Shown here: positions 1-7,258 of the stretch, piece after piece | How positions within the stretch are numbered: the stretch's first letter is position 1 | Layout: each line of letters begins with the position of its first letter | From: JBOHDX01 sp050700835 | GTDB taxonomy: Bacteria; Actinomycetota; Actinomycetes; Propionibacteriales; Nocardioidaceae | Assembly: GCA_050700835.1 (NCBI GenBank) | Contig: JBOHDX010000100.1 | Location: 1 to 28,820 of the forward strand | Direction: 5' to 3' | DNA length: 28,820 nucleotides | The notes under the pieces: model-generated | The model's input: only the letters and a program-made list of their open reading frames with translations | The model's database searches: none | What the model was told of the DNA's origin: nothing | Position numbers and translations under genes: made by a program

Positions 1-398
1 TAGGCCAGCGTGTACGCCGCGGTGATCGTGCCCACCGTGCGTACCCCCTGGGCCTGAGCGCCCTCGGCCGCCCAACGACCGCCTCGGTAGGCGAACACCC
101 CCACCGCACCGGTGATACCGAGCGGGATGGCACTGATCTGGGCACCCGCGACCCGTAGGCCCGAGCCGTGGCCGAGCAGCCAGGCATCCGCCCCGATCCG
201 CATGGCGCCGGAGAGGGACCCATCGGAGGCAGCGAGCCAGCCCAGAACGGACAGTCCCATGGCGACCGCTGCCCCCGCGACGGCGAGGACGCCGCCGGCG
301 ATGCCACCGACCAGCCAGGGAGGTCGTGGGGCCTCACTGTGCGTCGAGGGCGCCGAGGTTTGGGCGGACAGGTCGGGTCGGCGAAGCAGGTCGGTCAT
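1..398 (-). CDS. DUF6350 family membrane protein, 5' part only
   Basis: The minus-strand frame stays open from an ATG at 398 to the left edge, giving about 132 residues of a longer protein. It begins MTDLLRRPDLS, has a Pro/Ser-rich cytoplasmic leader, and then a strong hydrophobic helix at about residues 29-55. After this comes a segment reading ADAWLLGHGSGLRV followed by another apolar stretch, the usual opening of actinobacterial DUF6350 multi-pass membrane proteins. An in-frame ATG three codons upstream (407) is equally possible; neither has a clear Shine-Dalgarno. The molecular function of the family is unknown to me. It often lies directly downstream of sucCD and before purN/purH, but here the 619-2445 gene separates it from sucD. 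Confidence 0.8.
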   Translation of the reverse strand, partial: MTDLLRRPDLSAQTSAPSTHSEAPRPPWLVGGIAGGVLAVAGAAVAMGLSVLGWLAASDGSLSGAMRIGADAWLLGHGSGLRVAGAQISAIPLGITGAVGVFAYRGGRWAAEGAQAQGVRTVGTITAAYTLA

Positions 399-618
399 CG
401 CGACCATCGTCGTCGGTGCGTGACCCGCTCTGCGGCAGGCACGCCGAAGGCGACGGCTGCGAACCCGAAGTGAAGGAAGGTGCACCGTCAGCCCGGCGCC
501 GGGTTGGGTCGGCCACCGCGGGTCCTCTACCGTCGTGGTGGCTTTCCGATCCCGTCGCCGCAACACGACGCCGGTGCGGTTGTGACCGGGTGAACGGCCA
601 TCGATCAAGGAGACGTGG
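399..618. other. Divergent intergenic region
   Basis: This 220-base gap between the leftward DUF6350 gene and the rightward sigma-like gene should hold both promoters. I see no convincing -10/-35 pair, RNA gene or repeat. The only clear element is an AAGGAG ribosome binding site at 607-612, which belongs to the rightward gene. Confidence 0.4.
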
Positions 619-2445
619 ATGACGCGGGTCGAGGAGTTCGACGCGTTCTACCACGGCTCCCGGGAGCACATCCTGCACCTGGCGTACGCGCAGAGCGGTG
701 ATCTCGCCGCCGCTGCTGCCGGGACGGAAGATGCCTACGCGCGCGCTTGGCAGCATTGGCCCAAGATCCGGACTCGCGACCCCCTCGGCGACGTCCGGAG
801 CGAGGCGATGCGCCTTGCCACCCTGCGGCACAATGCCCATGTCTGGCGACGCAGGACGTCGAACGGACCGGACTCGGAGATCCTGGATGCGCTCGCCGAG
901 CTGCCTACCCTCGGTCGTCGGCTGGTCCTGCTGCAGTCGGCCGGGGGCCTCGACATCGCCCGTGCAGCACGCGAGGTCGCGCTTCCCGTCGACGACGCCG
1001 TCTCCGCCACCGACAAGGCGGTCACCACGCTGGAGCAGGGACTCGCTGTCGGCATCACAGACGTGGAGCGCCGGATCGACGGCCTCCGCGAGTCGATCGG
1101 CAGTGTCGACCTGCGCCGGGTCACCACGGTGCGCCGCGCCGGACAACAGCGGCAAAGGAGACGGACACTGGTGGCCGTCACGGGCAGCGCCCTGGCGCTC
1201 GTCGCCGCCGGGGTCCTGGTCGGCCGCACACCGACAGACCCCGCCGCGGTCCATCCACCGCGAGCGCACATCGGCCAGACCACGTCGCCGCGGGGGTCGG
1301 GCACCGCGCACACGGTCACCGCGGCCCAGCTGCTCCTGCCGGAACAGCTGACCCGGTTGGACCCGAGGCGTCGGTGGCACACCATGTCCACCTCGTCGGA
1401 TCCGTCCCACAGCCCGGCCTACGCCGCCTGCCAGCCCAGAGCCGCCTCAGACCCGCGACCGCGCGCGACCTTCCTGCGGACGTTCGCGTCGAGCTCGCAC
1501 CACCACGAGCGAGTGTTCCAGACGGCGGAGGTATCGCGTACCGCTGCCGCTGCCGCCGCCGCGCACCGCCGCGCAGTTCATTGGTACGCCGGCTGCCAGG
1601 TGCCGCGGATGCAGCTACTGGCGTCGTACTCCGTGCCGCGTTCGGGAACCGACGAGACGATCCTCGTGCTCCGCCGGTGGTCCCACCCCGTCCAGACCCT
1701 CACCGTGGGGCTCACCCGTTCCGGCGTCGTCACCTCGACGATCCTGCACAGCATCGACCGCCCGCGCGGACCATCGGTTTCCCAGTTCGCGCAGACGCTC
1801 GACGACGGCCTGTCGATGGTCTGCGCCTCCAGCGGAGGCGGCTGCGGCGGACGCAGCCGACCGGTGCCGAGCTCACCGCCGCCCACCGGGGACGCCCTCG
1901 GGTTTCTCGGGGTGGTGGACCTGCCGCCTGTGGCGACGCTCACGAAGCGCTGGGTCGGCACCAGGCCCGCGCCGGCGACCACCAACCCGTCCGCAACCGT
2001 CTGCGACCGGGCCAACTTCTCGGTGGGCTCGGTGACCGCCGCCCGGGCACGCGTGTTCGTGATCCCACGGGCCCCGGGCTTGCCCAAGCAGTTCGGCATC
2101 AGCGAGACGGTGGGGTCGTTCGACCACGACTCGGCTGCCGCCGCGTTCGTGGGTGCGGCGAGTGAACGAGTCCGCACGTGTGCCCGCAAGAACCTGACCG
2201 CGACGGTCTCGGCGACGCACATCGTGCGGCAGGGGCCGGTCCGCGGCACTGTCTGGCGACTCAGCTTCGCGGTCAACCGCCGCACAACGGTGGTCTACCG
2301 CCTCGGTCTGGTACGCAACGGCGGCCGCGTGGCCGAGGTGGCGTTCTCACCGGCGGGGAAGTACGACATGTCGGCCCAGGCGTTCGACGCACTGGCATTG
2401 CGCGCAGGTCAGCGCCTCACCGAGCTCCCTGGCCCTTCCCGCTGA
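619..2445 (+). CDS. Membrane protein with sigma-factor-like N-terminus and large extracytoplasmic C-terminus
   Basis: The 608-residue product starts at an ATG preceded by AAGGAG seven bases upstream. Residues 7-79 resemble sigma-70 region 2 of ECF factors (FDAFYHGSREHILHLAYAQ, then DAYARAWQHW). Residues 88-140 look like a weak region 4 (ALAELPTLGRRLVLLQ). A basic stretch (QRQRRRT) leads into a single membrane helix at about 183-202. The remaining 400 residues should face outside and seem to hold two related halves, at about 228-375 and 425-605, each with a cysteine pair, separated by a Gly/Cys/Pro-rich linker. The halves faintly recall PknH-type extracellular sensor domains; that is inference. 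A one-protein signalling factor is possible, but the sigma-like part is diverged and may no longer bind promoters. It interrupts the usual sucD-DUF6350 neighbourhood. Confidence 0.7.
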   Translation: MTRVEEFDAFYHGSREHILHLAYAQSGDLAAAAAGTEDAYARAWQHWPKIRTRDPLGDVRSEAMRLATLRHNAHVWRRRTSNGPDSEILDALAELPTLGRRLVLLQSAGGLDIARAAREVALPVDDAVSATDKAVTTLEQGLAVGITDVERRIDGLRESIGSVDLRRVTTVRRAGQQRQRRRTLVAVTGSALALVAAGVLVGRTPTDPAAVHPPRAHIGQTTSPRGSGTAHTVTAAQLLLPEQLTRLDPRRRWHTMSTSSDPSHSPAYAACQPRAASDPRPRATFLRTFASSSHHHERVFQTAEVSRTAAAAAAAHRRAVHWYAGCQVPRMQLLASYSVPRSGTDETILVLRRWSHPVQTLTVGLTRSGVVTSTILHSIDRPRGPSVSQFAQTLDDGLSMVCASSGGGCGGRSRPVPSSPPPTGDALGFLGVVDLPPVATLTKRWVGTRPAPATTNPSATVCDRANFSVGSVTAARARVFVIPRAPGLPKQFGISETVGSFDHDSAAAAFVGAASERVRTCARKNLTATVSATHIVRQGPVRGTVWRLSFAVNRRTTVVYRLGLVRNGGRVAEVAFSPAGKYDMSAQAFDALALRAGQRLTELPGPSR

Positions 2446-2447
2446 GC

Positions 2448-2494
2448 CTTACGTTTCAGTGGCGACACGCCGGCGGTTCTCACCGAAACGTAAG
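2448..2494. terminator. Bidirectional hairpin terminator
   Basis: The left arm CTTACGTTTCAGTG (2448-2461) pairs with the right arm CACCGAAACGTAAG (2481-2494), 14 positions with one A/C mismatch that becomes a G-U pair in the leftward transcript. The loop is 19 nt. It lies between the convergent stop codons of the sigma-like gene (2445) and sucD (2515), so it can serve both. There is no T-run, as is common in high-GC actinomycetes. Confidence 0.75.
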
Positions 2495-2514
2495 CCCCCA
2501 GAGGGAACGGGCTG

Positions 2515-3402
2515 TCAGGTAAGGGACTCGATGATCCCGCGCATCAGCCGGGCGGTCTCCGAGGGGGTCTTCCCGACCTTGACACCGGAGGCCTCCAGGG
2601 CGGTCTTCTTCGCCTCGGCGGTGCCCGAGGAGCCCGACACGATCGCGCCCGCGTGACCCATCGTCTTGCCCTCGGGGGCGGTGAACCCGGCCACGTAACC
2701 GACGACGGGCTTGGTGACGTTGGCCTTGATGAAGTCGGCCGCGCGCTCCTCGGCGTCACCACCGATCTCCCCGACCATGATGATCGCCGCCGTGTCGGGG
2801 TCGTCCTGGAACGCCTGCAGGCAGTCGATGTGGGTGGTGCCGATGATCGGGTCGCCGCCGATTCCGACGGCGGTGCTGAAGCCGAGGTCGCGCAGCTCGT
2901 ACATCATCTGGTACGTCAGGGTGCCCGACTTGCTGACCAGACCGATCCGACCCGCGCCGGCGATGTCCGCCGGGATGATTCCTGCGTTCGATGCCCCCGG
3001 CGACGCCACTCCGGGGCAGTTTGGACCGACGATGCGGGATGTTCCGGCCGCCCGGGCGTGGGCGAAGAAGGCCGCGGTGTCGTGCACCGGGACACCTTCG
3101 GTGATCACGACGACGAGTGGCATGCCGGCGTCGACCGCCTCGACCACCGCGTCCTTGGTGAAGCGCGGCGGCACGAACACCACCGACACGTCTGCACCGG
3201 TCTCGGTCATCGCCTCGGCCACCGTGCCGAACACCGGCAGCTTCGTGCCGTCGAAGTCGACCTGCTCGCCAGCCTTGCGGGCGTTGACGCCGCCGACCAC
3301 CTGGGCGCCCGAGGCGAGCATCCGGCGCCCGTGCTTGGTGCCCTCGGACCCGGTGATGCCCTGAACGATGATCTTGCTGTCTGCGTTGAGGAAAATCGAC
3401 AT
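2515..3402 (-). CDS. sucD: Succinate-CoA ligase [ADP-forming] subunit alpha
   Basis: SucD is the alpha subunit of succinyl-CoA synthetase, the TCA-cycle enzyme that interconverts succinyl-CoA and succinate with substrate-level phosphorylation. The 295-residue length is standard. The N-terminus (SIFLNADSKIIVQGITGSEG) is the CoA-binding Rossmann-like domain, VGPNCPGV and VSKSGTLTY are family signatures, and KTMGHAGAIVSG carries the phosphohistidine at His250. The gene starts 11 bases after the sucC stop; a TAAGGA ribosome site overlaps that stop codon, so the two are co-transcribed and probably coupled. Nothing looks damaged. Confidence 0.98.
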   Translation of the reverse strand: MSIFLNADSKIIVQGITGSEGTKHGRRMLASGAQVVGGVNARKAGEQVDFDGTKLPVFGTVAEAMTETGADVSVVFVPPRFTKDAVVEAVDAGMPLVVVITEGVPVHDTAAFFAHARAAGTSRIVGPNCPGVASPGASNAGIIPADIAGAGRIGLVSKSGTLTYQMMYELRDLGFSTAVGIGGDPIIGTTHIDCLQAFQDDPDTAAIIMVGEIGGDAEERAADFIKANVTKPVVGYVAGFTAPEGKTMGHAGAIVSGSSGTAEAKKTALEASGVKVGKTPSETARLMRGIIESLT

Positions 3403-3413
3403 CGATCCGATCC

Positions 3414-4589
3414 TTACTTCGCTGCCGCGAGCTCGGCCGCGCGCTGGGCGGCACCGTCCATCGTGTCCACCCGCTCGAGTCCTGGGAGTGCCGCCTCGTC
3501 GAGGATCCGGCGTCCCTCCTCGGCGTTGTTGCCGTCGAGTCGCACGACGAGTGGCTTGGTCACGGGTTCGCCGCGATCACCGAGCAGACCGAAGGCGGAC
3601 ACGATCCCGTTGGCCACCGCATCGCAGGCGGTGATCCCGCCGAAGACGTTGACGAACACGCTGGTCACGTCGGAGTCGCCGAGCACGATCTCCAGCCCGT
3701 TGGCCATCACCTCGGCGCTGGCGCCACCGCCGATGTCCAGGAAGTTGGCCGGCTTGACACCGCCGTGCTGCTCTCCGGCGTACGCGACGACGTCGAGGGT
3801 GCTCATGACGAGTCCGGCACCGTTGCCGATGATTCCGACCTGGCCGTCCAGCTTGACGTAGTTGAGGTTCTTGGCCTTGGCCTTCGCCTCCAGCGGATCG
3901 GCGGCCGCCTTGTCCTCGAACTCCGCGTGGTCGGGGTGCCGGAACCCGGCGTTGTCGTCGAGCGTCATCTTCCCGTCGAGGGCCTCGAGGCGGCCGTCGC
4001 CAAGACGCGCCAGCGGGTTGACCTCGACCAGGGTCGCGTCCTCATCGATGAACGTCCGCCACAGCGCCACCGCCATCGTCACGGCGTGCTCGGCGACGTC
4101 CGCCGGGAACTTCGCGGCCGCGATGATCTCGCGCGCCTTCCCCTCATCCACCCCGCTCGCCGGATCGATGTCGACGCGGGCGATCGCGTCCGGGTCGGTG
4201 TGCGCCACCTCCTCGATCTCGACGCCGCCCGCAACACTGGCGATGCAGAGGTACGAGCGGTTCGACCGGTCGACGAGGAAGGAGAAGTAGTACTCCTCGG
4301 CGATGTCCGCCGCCGGGGCGATCAGGACGCGGTGCACCGTGTGGCCCTTGATGTCCATGCCGAGGATCTCTTGTGCCCGTGCCCGGACCTCGTCAGGAGA
4401 CTCCGCCAGCTTCACGCCTCCGGCCTTGCCGCGGCCGCCTGCCTTGACCTGAGCCTTGACCACGACGCGCTCGCCGAGAGTGGCGGCACCGGCCACCGCC
4501 TCGTCCGGCGTCTCGGCGACCACTCCGACCGTGACGGGCACGCCATGCTTGGCGAACAGCTGCTTGGCTTGATACTCCATCAGATCCAC
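3414..4589 (-). CDS. sucC: Succinate-CoA ligase [ADP-forming] subunit beta
   Basis: SucC is the beta subunit, which binds nucleotide through an ATP-grasp fold and partners SucD in the cytoplasmic TCA cycle. The 391-residue product reads MDLMEYQAKQLFAKHGVPV at the N-terminus, with GGRGKAGGVKLA in the ATP-grasp region, VEVNPLARL and IGNGAGLVMSTLD further on. I chose the GTG at 4589 because actinobacterial homologues begin M-D-L-x-EYQ and GAAGGA lies 11 bases upstream; the ATG at 4580 is the alternative. The open frame continues upstream to about 5654, but that extension is antisense to the alpha/beta hydrolase and is not part of the protein. Confidence 0.97.
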   Translation of the reverse strand: MDLMEYQAKQLFAKHGVPVTVGVVAETPDEAVAGAATLGERVVVKAQVKAGGRGKAGGVKLAESPDEVRARAQEILGMDIKGHTVHRVLIAPAADIAEEYYFSFLVDRSNRSYLCIASVAGGVEIEEVAHTDPDAIARVDIDPASGVDEGKAREIIAAAKFPADVAEHAVTMAVALWRTFIDEDATLVEVNPLARLGDGRLEALDGKMTLDDNAGFRHPDHAEFEDKAAADPLEAKAKAKNLNYVKLDGQVGIIGNGAGLVMSTLDVVAYAGEQHGGVKPANFLDIGGGASAEVMANGLEIVLGDSDVTSVFVNVFGGITACDAVANGIVSAFGLLGDRGEPVTKPLVVRLDGNNAEEGRRILDEAALPGLERVDTMDGAAQRAAELAAAK

Positions 4590-4600
4590 GGTGGTGCCCG

Positions 4601-4606
4601 TCCTTC
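4601..4606 (-). promoter_or_regulatory. Ribosome binding site deciding the sucC start
   Basis: GAAGGA on the minus strand lies 11 bases before the GTG at 4589 and 20 before the ATG at 4580, favouring the GTG start. Confidence 0.55.
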
Positions 4607-4636
4607 GCGCGTGTCGGCCGGTCAGGGTGCAGTCGG

Positions 4637-4667
4637 ACTCTAGACCCGGGCGCTGAGACGCCTCCAA
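4637..4667 (-). promoter_or_regulatory. Candidate sucCD promoter
   Basis: On the minus strand, TTGGAG (4662-4667) and TAGAGT (4637-4642) resemble -35 and -10 boxes of a housekeeping actinobacterial promoter with a somewhat long 19-base spacer. Transcription would begin near 4630, leaving a leader of about 40 bases before the sucC GTG. Confidence 0.35.
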
Positions 4668-4748
4668 CGCGGTCAGGTCACTGCTGCGACGATGACCGCG
4701 GAAGCCCGCGCCGGCGGGCGGATCGTTGTTTCGCCTACGAGGAAGCCG

Positions 4749-5636
4749 ATGCGAGAGCACACCGTTGAGGCCGGGGACGTCCGCCTGTGCGTTCGCGAGC
4801 ACGGATCCACCGGCGCCGACAACGTCGTCCTGGTGCACGGTTATCCCGACACCCAAGCGATGTGGGACCCCGTCGTCGCACGCCTCAGCGACGGCGCTGG
4901 ACTCCACGTCGTGACGTACGACGTACGCGGTGCCGGTGCGTCGACCCCACCCGCGACGCTGAACGGGTACCGGATCGCGCATCTGGTGGACGACCTGGTG
5001 GCGGTGATCGACGTCACCTGCCCCGGCGAACCGGTGCATCTCGTCGGGCACGACTGGGGATCGGTGCAGCTGTGGGACGCGGTGACGGCGGAGGACAGCG
5101 ATCCGCGGCTGCGCGGACGGATCGCGTCGTTCACCTCGATCTCCGGACCTTGTCTGGACCACGTGGCGGCGTTCAGCCGCGCCGCTCGGAGCCGTCACCA
5201 GTGGCGGCGACTGCTCGCCCAAGCCCGCCGCTCGTGGTACGTCTACGCGTTCCTGGTCCCATGGCTGCCGGAGCAGGTGTGGCGCCATGCGAGCGGAGCG
5301 ATCAGCCGCCGGATCGACGCCGGCCAAGGGCTTCGGGGCCGGTCGCACTGGGCACCGACTCTTGCGCGTGACGGCGCCAACGGCGTCAACCTCTATCGCG
5401 CCAACCTGCGCAGCGGTGCGCGGCGCCGCGGGACCGGGCGTACCGACGTGCCGGTCCTCACGATCGTGCCGCGTCGCGATGCGTTCCTCACACCCGCGTT
5501 GTACGACGACCTCGACTCGTTCGTCTCGCACTCGCGCCGGGTCGAGGTGGAGGGCGCGCACTGGATCGCGGTCACCGACCCGGATCAGGTGGCCGACCTC
5601 GTCACCGAGCACGTCCGGGCCTACGGGCGTGCGTAA
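4749..5636 (+). CDS. Alpha/beta hydrolase, epoxide-hydrolase-like
   Basis: The 295-residue product is a soluble alpha/beta-hydrolase. HGYP (30-33) is the oxyanion-hole motif of epoxide hydrolases and dehalogenases. HDWGS (101-105) is the nucleophile elbow with Asp102, which favours epoxide- or haloalkane-type chemistry over a serine esterase. Asp244 in PRRD and His271 in GAHW complete a plausible triad. It recalls the N-terminal half of mycobacterial EphD, but no short-chain dehydrogenase domain follows. I chose the ATG at 4749 because GAGGAA at 4739-4744 lies just upstream and the preceding 19 residues look non-conserved; an ATG at 4692 is in frame. The substrate cannot be told from sequence. 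Confidence 0.85.
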   Translation: MREHTVEAGDVRLCVREHGSTGADNVVLVHGYPDTQAMWDPVVARLSDGAGLHVVTYDVRGAGASTPPATLNGYRIAHLVDDLVAVIDVTCPGEPVHLVGHDWGSVQLWDAVTAEDSDPRLRGRIASFTSISGPCLDHVAAFSRAARSRHQWRRLLAQARRSWYVYAFLVPWLPEQVWRHASGAISRRIDAGQGLRGRSHWAPTLARDGANGVNLYRANLRSGARRRGTGRTDVPVLTIVPRRDAFLTPALYDDLDSFVSHSRRVEVEGAHWIAVTDPDQVADLVTEHVRAYGRA

Positions 5637-5679
5637 CTGTCGGACCGCGCCCAAGGGGTCCAGGGGGGCAGGGGTGGGG

Positions 5680-6081
5680 TCAGGGGTGGGAGGCGTCTGC
5701 GACGTGCTCGTCGACCCAGCGGGCGATGTCGCGTGGCGAGGCGCCGGAGGTGAAGATCTTGGCCACGCCGGCCTGCTCGAGCACCGGGACGTCGTCGTCG
5801 GGGATCACGCCACCGCCGAACACGACGATGTCGTCGGCACTGCGCTCGCGCAGCAGGTCGAGCAGCCTGGTGAACAAGGTCAGGTGCGCCCCGGACAGAA
5901 CGGAGATGCCGATGGCGTCGGCGTCCTCGGCGATGGCGGTATCCACGATCTGCTCGGGCGACTGGTGCAGTCCGGTGTAGATGACCTCGTTGCCGGCGTC
6001 GCGAAGCGCCCGGGCCACCACCTTGGCGCCGCGGTCGTGACCGTCCAGACCCGGCTTGGCCACCACGATTCGCTTGGGCAT
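5680..6081 (-). CDS. Small cobalamin-binding (B12-binding domain) protein
   Basis: The 133-residue product is a single B12-binding domain like the C-terminal domain of methylmalonyl-CoA mutase. PGLDGHDRG holds the D-x-H-x-x-G signature (Asp13, His15, Gly18), where His15 would replace dimethylbenzimidazole as lower axial ligand. ISVLSGAHL and VVFGGGVIPD are the other two cobalamin loops. The start at 6081 gives MPKRIVVAKPGLDG, typical of the family, with GGAG about ten bases upstream. No mutase large subunit is adjacent, so it either partners a subunit encoded elsewhere or acts as a free-standing B12 carrier or sensor. The neighbouring succinyl-CoA ligase genes fit a methylmalonyl/succinyl-CoA context. 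Confidence 0.88.
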   Translation of the reverse strand: MPKRIVVAKPGLDGHDRGAKVVARALRDAGNEVIYTGLHQSPEQIVDTAIAEDADAIGISVLSGAHLTLFTRLLDLLRERSADDIVVFGGGVIPDDDVPVLEQAGVAKIFTSGASPRDIARWVDEHVADASHP

Positions 6082-6286
6082 CGCTGCTACTCCGTCTCGA
6101 GGACCACTCGGTGCGCGCACCCTAACCGACCGCCAGCAGCCTCGAACGGCCGCAGTCCCGGAATCGATGCGTGCCGCACTCATCATGGTGACGCATCATC
6201 ACCGAGACGGGGAACACGGTCACTGCAGGTAGACAACAGGTCCGGACTTGTCCCGCTATAGACCCCCCGACTCGAGCGCCGACACG

Positions 6287-6316
6287 TTTCAGTTCGCGGC
6301 ACGCTTCCGTTAGTGT
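6287..6316 (+). promoter_or_regulatory. Candidate M23 peptidase promoter
   Basis: TTTCAG (6287-6292) and TAGTGT (6311-6316) are separated by 18 bases. TAGTGT fits the actinobacterial -10 pattern TAnnnT; the -35 match is weak. Transcription would start near 6323, about 29 bases before the GTG start. Confidence 0.35.
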
Positions 6317-6337
6317 CTGGGTGGTTCCCCAGCCTCC

Positions 6338-6342
6338 GGAGG
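6338..6342 (+). promoter_or_regulatory. Ribosome binding site deciding the M23 peptidase start
   Basis: GGAGG lies nine bases before the GTG at 6352 and none precedes the in-frame GTG at 6313, so the protein begins VSSRPEPKRR. Confidence 0.7.
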
Positions 6343-6351
6343 TCTCTGCCC

Positions 6352-7221
6352 GTGTCTTCGCGCCCCGAGCCGAAGCGACGCGCCGACAGGTCCGGTGAGC
6401 CCCCGACCGGACGACACGGCACGACACCGGCCGCACCGGATCCCGACTCGTCTCGGCACCGCTCCCCCAAGCACGGAGCCCGCGTCTCTGCCCGCCGTCG
6501 ACCACGCCGCCGGTTGTCCGGCCTTCCCGGCCCGGCCATGCTCGGGGCAGTCGCCCTGCTCGTCGCGGGCGTTGGCGCGGTGATCGTCTCCTCGTCGACC
6601 GCCAGCTCCGCCGAGGCGCGCAGCTCCTACGCCCCGTTGTCGAGTGAGTTCAGCGGCTCGGATGTCGCGGGATATGCCCGGTCCGGCGACCTGCCGCAGA
6701 TCAGCCGAGCGGCCGACCGCGGGCTCCTCGAGCAGCAGGCCGAGCTCCAGGCGCAGCAGCGGCTCAAGGCCCTGACCCAGCTCACCGCCAAGACTCAGGC
6801 CCACGCCAAGCAGCTCGCATCCAACCAGTGGGTGCTGCCGGTGACCGGCTACGTCCTCACCGCGAGGTTCGGCGAGATCAGCGGCCTCTGGTCGACCGTG
6901 CACACCGGCCTCGACTTCGCTGCGCCCGCCGGCACGCCGATCGTCGCCGTTGCCCATGGGGTCGTGACCTACGCGAGCTACGACGGGTCCTACGGCAACA
7001 AGGTGATCGAGCGTCTCGACGACGGCACCACCATCTGGTACTGCCACCAGACGTCCTACGTCGTGCACGTGGGTCAGACCCTCGATCCGGGCGAGCTGCT
7101 CGGCTACGTCGGCTCGACCGGCAACACGACCGGCGCCCACCTGCACCTCGAGGTGCATCCCGGCGGGGGCGCCCCGGTCGATCCCTTTGCCGCGCTCGTC
7201 GCCCACGGTGTGCATCCCTGA
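6352..7221 (+). CDS. Membrane-anchored M23 family metallopeptidase
   Basis: The 289-residue product is a cell-wall endopeptidase of the lysostaphin/LytM (M23) type that would cleave peptidoglycan peptide bridges outside the membrane. Residues 1-57 are basic and Pro-rich, about 60-80 form a signal anchor, and about 119-152 are Gln/Ala/Leu-rich and probably coiled coil. The catalytic domain runs to the C-terminus: HTGLD gives zinc ligands His184 and Asp188, CHQ gives catalytic His232, and HLHLE supplies His265. All ligands are present, so it should be active. It is convergent with pcrA, with 35 bases between the two stops. Confidence 0.93.
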   Translation: MSSRPEPKRRADRSGEPPTGRHGTTPAAPDPDSSRHRSPKHGARVSARRRPRRRLSGLPGPAMLGAVALLVAGVGAVIVSSSTASSAEARSSYAPLSSEFSGSDVAGYARSGDLPQISRAADRGLLEQQAELQAQQRLKALTQLTAKTQAHAKQLASNQWVLPVTGYVLTARFGEISGLWSTVHTGLDFAAPAGTPIVAVAHGVVTYASYDGSYGNKVIERLDDGTTIWYCHQTSYVVHVGQTLDPGELLGYVGSTGNTTGAHLHLEVHPGGGAPVDPFAALVAHGVHP

Positions 7222-7233
7222 CCTGGCTCGTTC

Positions 7234-7258
7234 GAGCCGGCCGGGAGAGTCCGGCCTC
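7234..7258. terminator. Possible hairpin between the M23 gene and pcrA
   Basis: GAGCCGG (7234-7240) can pair with CCGGCCTC (7251-7258) with one bulged base around a ten-base loop. It sits between two convergent stop codons but is short and imperfect. Confidence 0.35.

Larger units (their letters stand above)
6082..6351. other. Divergent intergenic region upstream of the M23 peptidase
   Basis: This 270-base gap should contain the promoters of the B12-binding gene (leftward) and the M23 peptidase (rightward). I looked for a c-di-AMP (ydaO-type) riboswitch, which often precedes cell-wall hydrolases in actinomycetes, and did not recognise its conserved elements. Confidence 0.4.

Noticed and set aside
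334..1410. Long leftward open frame opposite the sigma-like gene
   Set aside because: It is antisense to a gene with a good ribosome site and domain structure, its translation is Arg/Gly/Pro-rich without domains, and it would also overlap the DUF6350 start.
4590..5654. Extended N-terminus of sucC
   Set aside because: The frame is open, but homologues start at the MDLxEYQ sequence and the extension is antisense to the alpha/beta hydrolase.
6082..6351. c-di-AMP (ydaO-type) riboswitch before the M23 peptidase
   Set aside because: Such riboswitches often precede wall hydrolases in actinomycetes, but I could not recognise the conserved core in this leader. A covariance-model scan would settle it.
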